Below, piece after piece: positions 9,151 to 19,420 of a stretch of 64,000 bases of DNA. Position 1 is the first letter of the stretch, and every line of letters begins with the position of its first letter. The DNA comes from Paraburkholderia oxyphila NBRC 105797 (GTDB lineage Bacteria > Pseudomonadota > Gammaproteobacteria > Burkholderiales > Burkholderiaceae), in assembly GCF_000685075.1 (NCBI RefSeq), contig NZ_BAYD01000010.1:124001-188000 (forward strand). Reading direction: 5' to 3'. The notes beneath the pieces are model-generated. The model saw nothing but the letters and a program-made list of their open reading frames with translations. It searched no databases and had not been told where the DNA came from. The translations under genes and the position numbers were made by a program.

Positions 9151-9939
9151 TTACTTCGTGCCGTAAATGTCGAAGTCGAAATACTTCTTGTTGATGCGCG
9201 CGTAAGTGCCGTTGGCGAGAATCTCGGCGAGCGCCTGATTGAATGCGTCGCGCAGCTCCACGTCCTGCTTGCGCAGACCGAGGCCGTCGCCCTGGCCGAA
9301 ATACTTCGGGTCGTCCATGGCCGGCCCCGCGAACTCGAAGTCCTTACCCTCAGGCTTCTTCAGAAAGCCGTCACTGGCTTCAATGGAGGCCTGGAACGCG
9401 GCATCGATGCGTCCGGAAACCAGATCGGCGTAGACCTGGTCCTGGTTCTGGTAGGCGACGATCTCCACGCCGTTTGGCTGCCACTTGGCGCGTGCGTAGT
9501 CTTCCTGACTCGTGCCCTGCTCGACGCCCACGCGCTTGCCCTTGAGCGATGCGGGGTCAGGCAGCAGCGAGGAGCCGCGGCGCACCACGAGGCGCGCGGG
9601 CGCATTCGAAATCTTGTTCGAGAACGCAATCTGCTCCATGCGCTTCGGCGTGATCGTCATGGACGACGAGATCACGTCGAACTTGCGTGCGAGCAGGCCC
9701 GGAATCATGCCGTCGAAACTGGTCTCCACCCATACGCACTTCGCATGCATCTGCGCGCACAGCGCGTTCGCGATGTCGACGCCAAATCCCGTCAGCTTGC
9801 CGTCCGGCGTCTTGTACTCGAGCGGCGGATAGGTCGGGTCGACCGCCAGCCGGATTTCCTTGCCGCTGAAGTCCGCCGCGTGTGCGGAGGCCGCCATGGC
9901 CACGCAAGCCAGCGACCATGCCATTGTCCACTTCTTCAT
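9151..9939 (-). CDS. Periplasmic polar amino-acid ABC substrate-binding protein (orphan)
   Basis: 262 residues. A signal peptide (MKKWTMAWSLACVAMAASAHA) precedes a family-3 solute-binding domain: IRLAVDPTYPPLEYKTPDGK, FDVISSSMTITPKRMEQIAFS and RVGVEQGTSQEDYA are typical of lysine/arginine/ornithine/histidine-binding proteins. The ATG at 9939 starts the signal peptide; an in-frame ATG 147 bp upstream is not plausible. No permease or ATPase gene is near, so it must borrow a transporter encoded elsewhere or act as a sensor. It lies between amidohydrolase and porin genes. Confidence 0.9.
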   Translation of the reverse strand: MKKWTMAWSLACVAMAASAHAADFSGKEIRLAVDPTYPPLEYKTPDGKLTGFGVDIANALCAQMHAKCVWVETSFDGMIPGLLARKFDVISSSMTITPKRMEQIAFSNKISNAPARLVVRRGSSLLPDPASLKGKRVGVEQGTSQEDYARAKWQPNGVEIVAYQNQDQVYADLVSGRIDAAFQASIEASDGFLKKPEGKDFEFAGPAMDDPKYFGQGDGLGLRKQDVELRDAFNQALAEILANGTYARINKKYFDFDIYGTK

Positions 9940-9991
9940 TGATGTCTCTCCTGTTGTCGATGTAATGCCGTGGTCAAACCTTGTATGACAT

Positions 9992-11161
9992 TCATTGCAG
10001 GGCGCGCTGCGCAAGCCTGACCCAAAAGCTCGCGCCGATCGCAAGAATGTCGTCGTTGAAATCGTATTCGGGGTGATGCAGCCCACAACCGCCCTGGGTG
10101 TCGCCGTTGCCGATCGACAGATAGCTACCCGGGCAACGTTCCAGCATGCAGGCGAAATCCTCGCTGGCCATGAGCGGGTGCAGGTTCTCGATCAGCGCCT
10201 GCGCGCCGCCGTGGTCCAACGCCACCTGCCGCGCGAACTCGGTCTCGCCAGCGTGATTCACGAGCACGGGGTAAGTGTGCTGGTAGTCGATCTCCACCTG
10301 CGCGCCGTAGCTGGCCGCCTGCCCGCGCGCGATCTCGCCAATGCGCTTTTCCAGCAACGCTCGGACTTCCGGTGAGAGCGCACGCACGCTCAACAGCAGG
10401 TCTGCGTGGGGCGCAATCACGTTGGACGCGGTGCCGGCGTGAATGGCGCCGACGGTGACGACCGCCGGCTCCCGGGGATCGACGTTGCGCGCGACGATGC
10501 TCTGCAACGCCATGACGATCGACGCACAGACGACAACCGGGTCGATCGTCTGCTGCGGCGACGCCCCATGGCCGCCCCGTCCGACCACGCGGATCGTCAC
10601 CTCGTCGGCCGACGCCATGAAAGGCCCGCTCCGGAACCCGAGGCGCCCGGCGGGAAGCCCGGGCACGTTGTGCATGGCAAACACGGCATCGCACGGGAAG
10701 CGCTCGAAGAGGCCGTCCTCGATCATTTTGCGCGCGCCGCCCAAGCCCTCTTCGGCGGGCTGGAAAATCAGGTTCAAGGTCCCTTGCCAGTCCGTGCGTT
10801 GCGCGAGGCAGCGCGCCGCCGCGAGCAGCATCGCCGTGTGGCCGTCATGCCCGCACGCGTGCATGACCCCTTCGGTTCGGCTGGCGTAAGGCAATGGAGT
10901 GCGTTCCTGGATGGGCAGCGCATCCATGTCGGCACGCAAGCCCAGGCGTCGGCCGCGACCGCGCTCGAGCACCCCGACCACCCCCGTCCCCCCAACGCCG
11001 CGCGTCACGTCGTAGCCCCACCCGGCGAGCAGGCTCGCGACCAGCTCACTGGTCGCATGCTCTTGAAAACCGAGCTCAGGATGCGCATGCAGCCGACGGC
11101 GAATCTCGATCACTTCGTCCTCGATCGCCGCGATTTCCGGTAGTACCCCTATTTGCTTCAC
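9992..11161 (-). CDS. M20-family amidohydrolase (hippurate hydrolase / N-acyl-amino-acid amidohydrolase type)
   Basis: 389 residues, the usual length for M20D peptidases. Metal-binding motifs are intact: ADMDA at 77-81, HACGHDGH at 101-108 (Cys103, His105), catalytic glutamates E137-E138 and His164. The family hydrolyses the amide bond of N-acylated amino acids or amino-acid conjugates in the cytoplasm, using two divalent metals. Placement with an amino-acid binding protein (52 bp downstream) and a porin suggests uptake and deacylation of an amino-acid conjugate; the conjugate is unknown. Confidence 0.9.
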   Translation of the reverse strand: MKQIGVLPEIAAIEDEVIEIRRRLHAHPELGFQEHATSELVASLLAGWGYDVTRGVGGTGVVGVLERGRGRRLGLRADMDALPIQERTPLPYASRTEGVMHACGHDGHTAMLLAAARCLAQRTDWQGTLNLIFQPAEEGLGGARKMIEDGLFERFPCDAVFAMHNVPGLPAGRLGFRSGPFMASADEVTIRVVGRGGHGASPQQTIDPVVVCASIVMALQSIVARNVDPREPAVVTVGAIHAGTASNVIAPHADLLLSVRALSPEVRALLEKRIGEIARGQAASYGAQVEIDYQHTYPVLVNHAGETEFARQVALDHGGAQALIENLHPLMASEDFACMLERCPGSYLSIGNGDTQGGCGLHHPEYDFNDDILAIGASFWVRLAQRALQ

Positions 11162-11285
11162 TGTCCCCCCATGCGTTCAGACATATCGGCGCCGTGCCCG
11201 TCTTGTACGGGTCACGGCCACAACCCACCATGAAGCGGATCGTATGCAGCGAAAAAGCCGGGGAACAGCCGCGCGTTTGTTATGA

Positions 11286-11304
11286 TGACAACCATTCGTT
11301 GTCA
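11286..11304. promoter_or_regulatory. Perfect 19-nt palindrome in divergent promoter region
   Basis: TGACAAC (11286-11292), CATTC and GTTGTCA (11298-11304) form a perfect dyad 17 bp before the LysR start codon and about 125 bp upstream of the amidohydrolase. It fits a self-regulatory operator for that LysR protein. This is a sequence observation; binding is inferred. Confidence 0.5.
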
Positions 11305-11321
11305 CCTCCTGGTGTCGGGCC

Positions 11322-12275
11322 ATGAAGCTCCATCAACTCGAAGCGCTTGTGGCGAGCGCGGACGCAGGCAGCATCCGCGGCGCGGCGCGTGCGCTCGGCC
11401 TCTCGCAGGCAGCCGTCACGCGGGCACTGCGCGAGCTCGAAGAAGCCGAACGGCTGCCGCTCCTCGTGCGCGCCCCCGAGGGCATCGGTTTCACGGAGCA
11501 CGGCAAGGTCTTGCTCACGCATGCGCGGCTCGTCCTCAACCAGCTCGAGCACGCGCACAGCGACCTCGAGCGCTTGCGCGGGCGTGTGGAAGGACGACTC
11601 ATGGTTGGCGTGACGCCGTGGGTGACGCTCACGTTCCTTGCCGAGACCGTGCTGCTGTTTCGCAAGCTGATGCCGGGGATCCGGCTCGAGCTGCTCGAGG
11701 GCCTGATGTCGGTGGCCCAGCCGCATCTGCGCGACGGCAGCATGGATTTCGCGATCGGGCAGTGGCAGGCGGCAGCCGGCGTGCAGGAGTTCGCCTGCGA
11801 GCCGGTGCTGACCTATGAGTCGTCGGTGATGGTGCGCGCCGGCCACCCGCTCGCCCACGCGCGCTCGCTACACGAGCTCCTCGATCACGACTGGGTGCTC
11901 AACTTCGCGCCCGACGGTCAGGCCGGCTTGATCGACTATCTCTTCACGCGCAACGGCGCACGGATCGACGAGCGGCGGATCGTACGCGCACAATCGGTCG
12001 CGATGCTGCAGATGATGGTCGAGCACGCCGACATGTGCACCTGGAGCCCAACGGTCCTGTGCCGGGTTCCGCCGTTGCGCGGCAGGCTCCTTCCGCTCGC
12101 GCTGCGCGAGCAATTCGAACCCCGACAACTGAGTGTCGTCACCCGTCGCAACAGCACCCTGAGCAATGCCGCGGTCTGTTTCGTCGAGTGCCTGGTGAAG
12201 GTGATCCGGCGGCACGCGCGCTCAGCGAAGAAAGACGATCTCGCGCTGTTCGAGACCTTGAAGATGTTGATTTGA
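11322..12275 (+). CDS. LysR-family transcriptional regulator
   Basis: 317 residues. Winged helix-turn-helix at about residues 1-60 (KLHQLEALVASADAGSIRGA, then ARALGLSQAAVTRALRELEE), followed by an effector-binding domain. It is divergent from the amidohydrolase/binding protein/porin operon with 160 bp between them and is its likely regulator. A perfect palindrome sits directly upstream of its start. It converges with the small AtuA-related gene. Confidence 0.92.
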   Translation: MKLHQLEALVASADAGSIRGAARALGLSQAAVTRALRELEEAERLPLLVRAPEGIGFTEHGKVLLTHARLVLNQLEHAHSDLERLRGRVEGRLMVGVTPWVTLTFLAETVLLFRKLMPGIRLELLEGLMSVAQPHLRDGSMDFAIGQWQAAAGVQEFACEPVLTYESSVMVRAGHPLAHARSLHELLDHDWVLNFAPDGQAGLIDYLFTRNGARIDERRIVRAQSVAMLQMMVEHADMCTWSPTVLCRVPPLRGRLLPLALREQFEPRQLSVVTRRNSTLSNAAVCFVECLVKVIRRHARSAKKDDLALFETLKMLI

Positions 12276-12306
12276 TCCCTGAGCCGCGCATTGCCGAATC
12301 CACGCT

Positions 12307-12624
12307 TCAGTTTCCGGGCGGATCGTCGACCTCGATATCGAGCAGCGCCGCGCTCATCGATTTGCCGTGCGCATCGAGCGCCAGCGAGCGCGTGACCCCT
12401 CCACCGAGCGCGTGACCAAGCACGAAATTGAACGCGCTCAAAAGCGGCAGTTCGTAGCGCACGACATCGCCTTGCACGACGTCCGCGAGATGTGCCTTGA
12501 CGCGCTCGGGCGTCAGGACGTTGCGCAGATGCTGGAAATGCTTGCTGTCGTAGCAGATCACCGAGACGTTGAGCGTATTGCCCTTGTCGCCGGTACGCCC
12601 ATGCGCCAGTTCACGCAGCTTCAT
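12307..12624 (-). CDS. AtuA-related small protein
   Basis: 105 residues. The sequence MKLRELAHGRTGDKGNTLNV is the characteristic beginning of the small proteins that are encoded beside, or fused to, AtuA (DUF1446) proteins. The chosen ATG at 12624 overlaps the last 14 bp of the AtuA gene, which implies translational coupling; an ATG 21 bp further upstream lies deeper in that gene and would add non-conserved residues. The biochemical role is not known; it is assumed to work with the AtuA protein. Confidence 0.85.
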   Translation of the reverse strand: MKLRELAHGRTGDKGNTLNVSVICYDSKHFQHLRNVLTPERVKAHLADVVQGDVVRYELPLLSAFNFVLGHALGGGVTRSLALDAHGKSMSAALLDIEVDDPPGN

Positions 12625-13984
12625 CGCTAGCCTCCACGAATTCAAAGACGGGTTTTGCCAGTTCGCGCGGCAGCAGGACCGACTGTACGGCCAGCACTTC
12701 CCGGGTCGTCTTTGTCACGCCGCCACCGCCAGCCGGCCCGTTGGTGTAGAGCGTTTCAACCTCGTTGCCGATGCGGGCCGCCTCCTTCGCGCTCGACGCA
12801 CGGCCCGCCACGCGCACGCGGACTTCGTACGGCTCGGCATGGCCTGCCGCAAGCGCATCGCCGTAAAGCGCATTTACACCGATCAAATCGAAGCGCAACT
12901 CGCTCGTCTCGACCCCGGTGATCGCGAGGCGTTCGCGCACGATGCCGAGCGCGAGCCGCGCCCGCGCAACCGCCCCCGGCCCGCCGTAGGAGATCTGGCC
13001 TTCGCCGATATAGCCATCGACATAGGCGACCGAAACCTTCAGCGTACCGGTGCGTGCCTGGCCGCGCCCGCCGCTCACGCTCACACGGTCCTTCGCCTCC
13101 TGCGCGACGCGCACCTGCGTGAAATCCGCCACGACATCCGGCTGGTAATACCGCGCGGGATCGTGCAGCTCGTAAAGCAGTTGCTCCTTGCACGTCTGCT
13201 CGCTCACGCAGCCGCCCGCATGCGCCACCTTCGTCACGACAACGGTGCCGTCGGCGCTCACCTCGCCGATCGGAAAGCCGAGGCGCGCGAGATTCGATAC
13301 GTCCTTGTAGCCGGGGTCGGCGAAGTAGCCGCCCGTCACCTGCCCCGCGCATTCGAGCAAATGCCCGACCACGGTCGCCTGCCCGAGCGTGTTCCAGTCG
13401 TCCATGCGCCAGCCGAACTCATGGATCAGCGGGGCCGTGAACAGCGACGGGTCCGCCACGCGCCCCGTCAGCACGATATCGGCGCCGGACGCGAGTGCAT
13501 CGACGATCGGCGCCGCGCCGAGATACGCGTTCGCCGAAACGATCTGCTCCGCGTAGCCATTCACGTCATCGCCGGATTCTTCGAAGCGCAGGCGCGACTG
13601 CAGGACCGCATCGAGCACGTCGTCGCCCGTGACGGCCGCGATCTTCAGGCCGTGCAAGCCGAGCTCACGCGCGATCTGCGCCGTCTTTTGCGCCGCTGCG
13701 CGCGGATTGGCTGCGCCCATGTTCGAGATGATGCGTACGCGATGCTTCGCGGCGGCGGGCAGCACGGCGCGCATGCGCGCCTCGAGCAGCGGATCGTAGC
13801 CCTGGCCGGGATCGTTGCGGCGCGCCTGCTGCGCGATCGCGATGGTGCGCTCGGCAAGGCACTCGAACACGAGATAGTCCAGCGCGCCGTGCTGCGCCAG
13901 TTCGACCGCGGGCTCGATGCGGTCTCCTGAATAACCCGCACCGGCGCCAATGCGCACGCGCTTTTGCGTAGAGATCTGATTCAT
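12611..13984 (-). CDS. AtuA-family (DUF1446) acyclic-terpene-utilisation-like protein
   Basis: 457 residues, full length for the family. RIGAGAGYSGDRIEPAVELA at the N-terminus and AVTGDDVLDAV, NAYLGAAPIVDALASGADIV and RVADPSLFTAPLIHEFGW further on are typical AtuA-type motifs. In Pseudomonas the family was named from citronellol/geranyl catabolism, but many members occur outside terpene clusters. None of the geranyl-CoA carboxylase genes (atuC/atuF) are present. The operon partners are a citrate-type transporter upstream and the small AtuA-related protein downstream, so a tricarboxylate or other acid substrate is more likely than a terpene (inference). Confidence 0.85.
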   Translation of the reverse strand: MNQISTQKRVRIGAGAGYSGDRIEPAVELAQHGALDYLVFECLAERTIAIAQQARRNDPGQGYDPLLEARMRAVLPAAAKHRVRIISNMGAANPRAAAQKTAQIARELGLHGLKIAAVTGDDVLDAVLQSRLRFEESGDDVNGYAEQIVSANAYLGAAPIVDALASGADIVLTGRVADPSLFTAPLIHEFGWRMDDWNTLGQATVVGHLLECAGQVTGGYFADPGYKDVSNLARLGFPIGEVSADGTVVVTKVAHAGGCVSEQTCKEQLLYELHDPARYYQPDVVADFTQVRVAQEAKDRVSVSGGRGQARTGTLKVSVAYVDGYIGEGQISYGGPGAVARARLALGIVRERLAITGVETSELRFDLIGVNALYGDALAAGHAEPYEVRVRVAGRASSAKEAARIGNEVETLYTNGPAGGGGVTKTTREVLAVQSVLLPRELAKPVFEFVEASDEAA

Positions 13985-14002
13985 GACGTCAACCCTGCCT
14001 GA

Positions 14003-15307
14003 TTAGAGCGGAAACACGCCCAGCACGACGCACGAGATCGTCATCACGATCGAGGCGCCGAACAGCAGCGGAAAGGTGAACTTCTGGTGATCCGCGAGAT
14101 CGATGCCGCACAGGCCGACGACGAGGAACGTCGCGGGCGTGAGCGGGCTCACGGGAAAACCGGTCGTCATCTGGCCGAGCAGCGCCGCCTGGCCGACATG
14201 CACGGCCGGCACGCCGAGTTGCGAGGCCACTTCGGCGATCACGGGCAGCACGCCGAAATAGAACGAATCGGGATCGAAAAGCATCGAGAGCGGCATCGAC
14301 AACAGACCGAGCGCAACCGGGATGTGTCCCGCCATCGAGGGCGGCACGAAGCCCACGGCCGCCTGCGCCATCGCCTTGAGCATGCCGCTGCCCTGCATGA
14401 TGCCCGTGAACACGCCCGCCGCGAGCAGGATGCCCGCCATCATCAGCGCGGCGCGCGCATGCGCGTCGATGCGCTTGCGCTGCATGTCGACGTTCGGGTA
14501 GTTCACCATCAGCGCGATGCACAGGCCCACCATGAACATGATCGCGGGCGGAATCTTTTCGCCCATCACGACCATCGTGCCGAGCACGACGAGGGTCAGG
14601 ACGATGTTGAACCAGAAGTTTTTCGGGCGGCGCAGCGCCTGTTCCTCCGGCGTGAGTTCGCGCCTCGGCAGCGGAATCACGCCGTTCGCGCCCGAATAGC
14701 CCAGACGCTTCTCCTCGCGACGGCCCAGCCACCATGCCGTGCCGAACACGAACACGAGGCCGATCGCCTGCACGGGAATCAGCGGATTGAAGAGCGCTGA
14801 AATCGGCAGATGCAGCGAGGCCGAGGCGCGGATCATCGGGCCGGTCCAGGGCAGAAAATTGATGCCCGCCGCCATCGATACCGCCGCCGCCAATACCCGC
14901 TTGTCCATGTTCAGGCGCTCGTAGAGCGGCAGCATTGCCGGAATCGTCACGAGGAAGCACACGGCGCCCGAGCCGTCGAGATGAATGAGCAGGGCAAGCA
15001 GCGTGGTCCCCATCACGATGCGCGTGGGCTTGGTGCCGACCGTTCGCAGGATGCGGTCGATGATTGGATCGAGCGTGCCCGCGTCGGTGATGGTCCCGAA
15101 GTACAGGATCGCGAATACGAACATGCCGACGACGGGTGCGAGGCTCTTGAGCCCCTCGATGACGAACTTGCTGGTCTGCAAGCCGAAACCGCCAACCAGC
15201 GACGCCACGATCGGCACGATGATGAGGGCGACGAGCGGCGACATGCGCTTCGAAAGAATCGCCCCGAGCAGGACGACGATGGTGGCAAGCCCCAATAAAG
15301 GCAGCAT
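14003..15307 (-). CDS. CitMHS-family citrate/proton symporter-like transporter
   Basis: 434 residues, about 12 hydrophobic segments. MLPLLGLATIVVLLGAILS starts the first, and MTTGFPVSPLTPATFLVVGL near the end is characteristic of CitMHS carriers, which move citrate or metal-citrate with protons. The reading frame is open far upstream, but the ATG at 15307 starts the first membrane segment and family homology. The gene heads an operon with the AtuA-type gene (18 bp gap) and is divergent from a LysR gene. Confidence 0.88.
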   Translation of the reverse strand: MLPLLGLATIVVLLGAILSKRMSPLVALIIVPIVASLVGGFGLQTSKFVIEGLKSLAPVVGMFVFAILYFGTITDAGTLDPIIDRILRTVGTKPTRIVMGTTLLALLIHLDGSGAVCFLVTIPAMLPLYERLNMDKRVLAAAVSMAAGINFLPWTGPMIRASASLHLPISALFNPLIPVQAIGLVFVFGTAWWLGRREEKRLGYSGANGVIPLPRRELTPEEQALRRPKNFWFNIVLTLVVLGTMVVMGEKIPPAIMFMVGLCIALMVNYPNVDMQRKRIDAHARAALMMAGILLAAGVFTGIMQGSGMLKAMAQAAVGFVPPSMAGHIPVALGLLSMPLSMLFDPDSFYFGVLPVIAEVASQLGVPAVHVGQAALLGQMTTGFPVSPLTPATFLVVGLCGIDLADHQKFTFPLLFGASIVMTISCVVLGVFPL

Positions 15308-15407
15308 GAGTCTGTCTCCGGATCTTGTTTTCTGGTGCTCTAAAGCGTATGGTCGATGCGGCAATAACACAATTGAAATGATTTGATTGCAGCCATCACG
15401 AACTGTT

Positions 15408-16301
15408 ATGGATCTGAATCTTCGCGATATCCGCGCGCTCGTTGCAGTGGCCGAGGCCGGCAGCTTCACGCGGGCGGCCGAGCGGCTGCACCTCTCGCAA
15501 CCGGCCTTGACGGTACAGATACGCAGACTGGAGGAAGCGGTCGGCGTGCGGTTGTTCGATCGCAATAGCCGGAACGTCGCGCTGACACAGACCGGGCGCG
15601 AGTTGCTGCCGCTCTTGCGCAAATCGCTGCGCGACATGGAGGGGGTGCTGCGCGATGCGCGCGCGCTCGGTGAAGGCGAAAGCGGGACGATCCGCATCGC
15701 GTGTTTGCCGACCTTCGCGGCAAGCGTGTTGCCTGAGCTGGTCACCGAAATGAAGCGCGCCGTGCCGCGTGTCGCGTTCCAGATTCGCGACGTGGTCGCG
15801 AGCAGCGTCAACGCGCTCGTACGCAATGAGGAAGCGGATATCGGCGTGACCGGGGGCGAAGTGCTCGACCCGATGCTGGAAGTGCTGCACGCCGGCGTGG
15901 ACCGGCTCGTCGCGGTGTGTCCGCGCGCGCATCCGCTTGCGAAGCAGCGCCGCGTCGAACTCGACGATCTCACGGGCCTGCCGCTCGTGCTGACGGCGCC
16001 GGGCACCAGCGTGCGCGCGGTCGTCGATGCCGCGCTCAGTGCATCGCGCGAAGCCCTCGATATCACCTGCGAGCCGACTTACATGATGACCGCCGTCGCG
16101 ATGGTGCGCGCGGGGCTCGGCATCACGATCCTGCCGGAAACCGCGCGTGAGCTGCACGCGGAGCCGGGACTCGTCGCAAAGCCGATCAATGACCCGGCGT
16201 TCGTGCGGCCAATCGCGATGGTGAAGAAAAGAGGCAGGACCTTGCCCGCCGTCACGGACAAGTTCGTCGTACTGATGCGGCAAGCGCTAGTGAAGCAATG
16301 A
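15408..16301 (+). CDS. LysR-family transcriptional regulator
   Basis: 297 residues. LNLRDIRALVAVAEAGSFTR starts a normal winged helix-turn-helix (about residues 3-62) and a substrate-binding domain follows. The ATG at 15408 (MDLNLRD) matches the usual LysR N-terminus; a TTG 21 bp earlier is less likely. It is divergent from the CitMHS/AtuA operon with exactly 100 bp between start codons and is its likely regulator. Confidence 0.92.
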   Translation: MDLNLRDIRALVAVAEAGSFTRAAERLHLSQPALTVQIRRLEEAVGVRLFDRNSRNVALTQTGRELLPLLRKSLRDMEGVLRDARALGEGESGTIRIACLPTFAASVLPELVTEMKRAVPRVAFQIRDVVASSVNALVRNEEADIGVTGGEVLDPMLEVLHAGVDRLVAVCPRAHPLAKQRRVELDDLTGLPLVLTAPGTSVRAVVDAALSASREALDITCEPTYMMTAVAMVRAGLGITILPETARELHAEPGLVAKPINDPAFVRPIAMVKKRGRTLPAVTDKFVVLMRQALVKQ

Positions 16302-16388
16302 GGTGGACGCGTCCGCACGGCCACATCTCATGGCCCGGAGGCCGCCAGTCATCGCTTGCCGCCGCCAGCCCCCTCGCTCACCGCAAAC

Positions 16389-17864
<1,476 letters not shown>

Positions 17865-17890
17865 CGTGCACCTCACGAGATTACCGGAAT

Positions 17891-17948
17891 GTAGACAGCG
17901 TCAACTTGATGATTCGGGATGGTAGGAGCAGAATGTGTCTCTTGTCAA
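17891..17948 (-). promoter_or_regulatory. Probable aldehyde dehydrogenase promoter with candidate TetR operator
   Basis: On the minus strand TTGACA (17943-17948) and TACCAT (17919-17924) are separated by 18 bp. Just downstream, at 17891-17905, GTAGAC-AGC-GTCAAC is a near-perfect dyad (5 of 6 pairs). A repressor bound there would block transcription of the aldehyde dehydrogenase gene. Both assignments are by eye. Confidence 0.4.
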
Positions 17949-17964
17949 CATTCGCGTAATCCCT

Positions 17965-18612
17965 ATGACGTCAGATGCGCCCACGGAGCTGAAACCCTAT
18001 CACCACGGCGATTTGCGGCGCGCGATCATCGATACGGCCCTCGACATGCTCCAGGAGCAAAAGGGCTGGCAGTTCACGCTGCGCGAGATCGCCCGGCGCG
18101 CCGATGTGAGCCACTCCGCGCCCTATCGGCATTTCCCGGACAAGACGGCGTTGCTGCATGAGTTGGCCCTGATCGGCTTCGATCGGCTGCGCGAGGCGCT
18201 CGTCGCCGCGCTCGATCCGGCTGCGGATGCGCCCGCGTGCTTGCAGGCGCTGGGCTATGCGCACCTGGGCTTCGGCGCCGAGAACCCGGATCTTTATCGT
18301 CTGATGTTCAATGCGGATGCCGGCGAGCCGTCCGATATCCATCTCGATGCGCGTACGCAGGCGCCCTTCCGGCTGGTCATCGACGTCCTCGAGCGCGGCC
18401 AGCGCGAGGGCACGATTCGTTCGCGCTCCGCGCTCGGCCAGGCCACGGCATGCTGGGCGCACCTGCATGGCCTGACGATGCTCGCGATCGACGGCCGCCT
18501 GGTGCCTGCGAAGGTGGGCGATCACGCCATCGAGGATGCCCTCACGACGCTGCTGGACGGCCTGCTGTCCGGCGAGTCCGCTGCAAGCGGCCGGAGCCCC
18601 GAAAGGCCTTGA
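17965..18612 (+). CDS. TetR-family transcriptional regulator
   Basis: 215 residues. KPYHHGDLRRAIIDTALDML leads into a TetR helix-turn-helix (TLREIARRADVSHSAPYRHF, about residues 34-53); the C-terminal ligand domain includes a TetR_C-like block (YAHLGFGAENPDLYRLMFN). The ATG at 17965 was preferred to an earlier in-frame ATG at 17935 because family similarity starts just after it. Divergent from the aldehyde dehydrogenase. Its stop codon overlaps the -35 hexamer of the promoter that serves the next gene. Confidence 0.9.
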   Translation: MTSDAPTELKPYHHGDLRRAIIDTALDMLQEQKGWQFTLREIARRADVSHSAPYRHFPDKTALLHELALIGFDRLREALVAALDPAADAPACLQALGYAHLGFGAENPDLYRLMFNADAGEPSDIHLDARTQAPFRLVIDVLERGQREGTIRSRSALGQATACWAHLHGLTMLAIDGRLVPAKVGDHAIEDALTTLLDGLLSGESAASGRSPERP

Positions 18613-18639
18613 CCTTCAGCTTGACTTCAACGTTATGGT
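18609..18639 (+). promoter_or_regulatory. MerR-type promoter (19-bp spacer) upstream of DJ-1-family gene
   Basis: TTGACC (18609-18614) and TATGGT (18634-18639) are 19 bp apart. Standard sigma-70 promoters have 16-18 bp; 19-20 bp with a dyad in the spacer is the hallmark of promoters activated by MerR-family proteins. The spacer TTCAGCTTGACTTCAACGT closely resembles the spacers of the two promoters at 21693-21792. The -10 element lies 43 bp before the DJ-1-family start codon. Confidence 0.55.
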
Positions 18640-18682
18640 TGTGGCTGCAGGTTCCGGTGGCAGATAGAAAGGAAGCTCCAAC

Positions 18683-19366
18683 ATGACCAAACGCGTACTC
18701 CATGTCGTCAGCAACGTCGCCAACTATGCCGACCAGGCCGAGCCGACCGGCCTCTGGCTGTCCGAGCTGACGCATGCCTGGCACATCTTCGCGGAGAAGG
18801 GATTTGAGCAGCGTCTCGTGAGCCCGAAGGGCGGCGTCTCGCCGCTCGAGCCGCGTTCGCTCAAATGGCCGCTTGCCGATGCCTCCGTGAAGCAATGGCT
18901 GACCGACAAGGACCGCCAGGCGCTGTTGGCCACGACCGCGCGCCCCGATCAGATCGATTCGGCCGAGTTCGACGCGATCTATTACACGGGCGGGCATGCC
19001 GTCATGTGGGACTTCCCCGACGATGCCGGCTTGCAGCGGATCACAAGGGAGATCTACGAGCGCGGCGGCGTGGTCTCGTCGGTCTGCCATGGTTACTGCG
19101 GCCTGCTCAACACGACGCTCTCGGACGGCACGCTGCTGGTGGCCGGCCGCCGCGTGACCGGCTACTCGTGGGTGGAGGAAGTGCTCGCCGGCGTCGCCAG
19201 CAAAGTGCCCTATAACGCCGAGGAGGAGATGAAGCGGCGCGGTGCGCTCTACGAGAAAGCGCTGCTGCCGTTCGTCTCGAAGGTCGTCGCCGATGGCCGG
19301 CTCGTGACGGGGCAGAATCCGCAATCCGCCAAGGCGACGGCCGAGCAGGTTGCCGCACTCCTTTGA
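18683..19366 (+). CDS. DJ-1/PfpI-family protein (Hsp31 / glyoxalase III-like)
   Basis: 227 residues. A likely catalytic triad-like set is visible: Glu20 (AEPTGLW), Cys135 and His136 in SSVCHGYCGLL, plus YTGGHAVMWDFPDD at 101-114, which is the Hsp31-type signature. Members of this group hydrate methylglyoxal or glyoxal to hydroxy acids without glutathione, or act as chaperones. GGAAG precedes the ATG. It is a single-gene unit behind a MerR-type promoter, and the same promoter type is seen at the two following units, which suggests response to reactive carbonyls or a related stress (inference). Confidence 0.88.
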   Translation: MTKRVLHVVSNVANYADQAEPTGLWLSELTHAWHIFAEKGFEQRLVSPKGGVSPLEPRSLKWPLADASVKQWLTDKDRQALLATTARPDQIDSAEFDAIYYTGGHAVMWDFPDDAGLQRITREIYERGGVVSSVCHGYCGLLNTTLSDGTLLVAGRRVTGYSWVEEVLAGVASKVPYNAEEEMKRRGALYEKALLPFVSKVVADGRLVTGQNPQSAKATAEQVAALL

Positions 19367-19420
19367 CGGTTGGCGCGCATGCAGCCCATCGCCCGGCGGA
19401 CGAAGGCGGCGCGTGACACG

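Noticed and set aside
12569..13930. A 453-codon plus-strand open frame opposite the AtuA-type gene
   Set aside because: Mirror open frame caused by GC-rich third positions; no motif or ribosome site.
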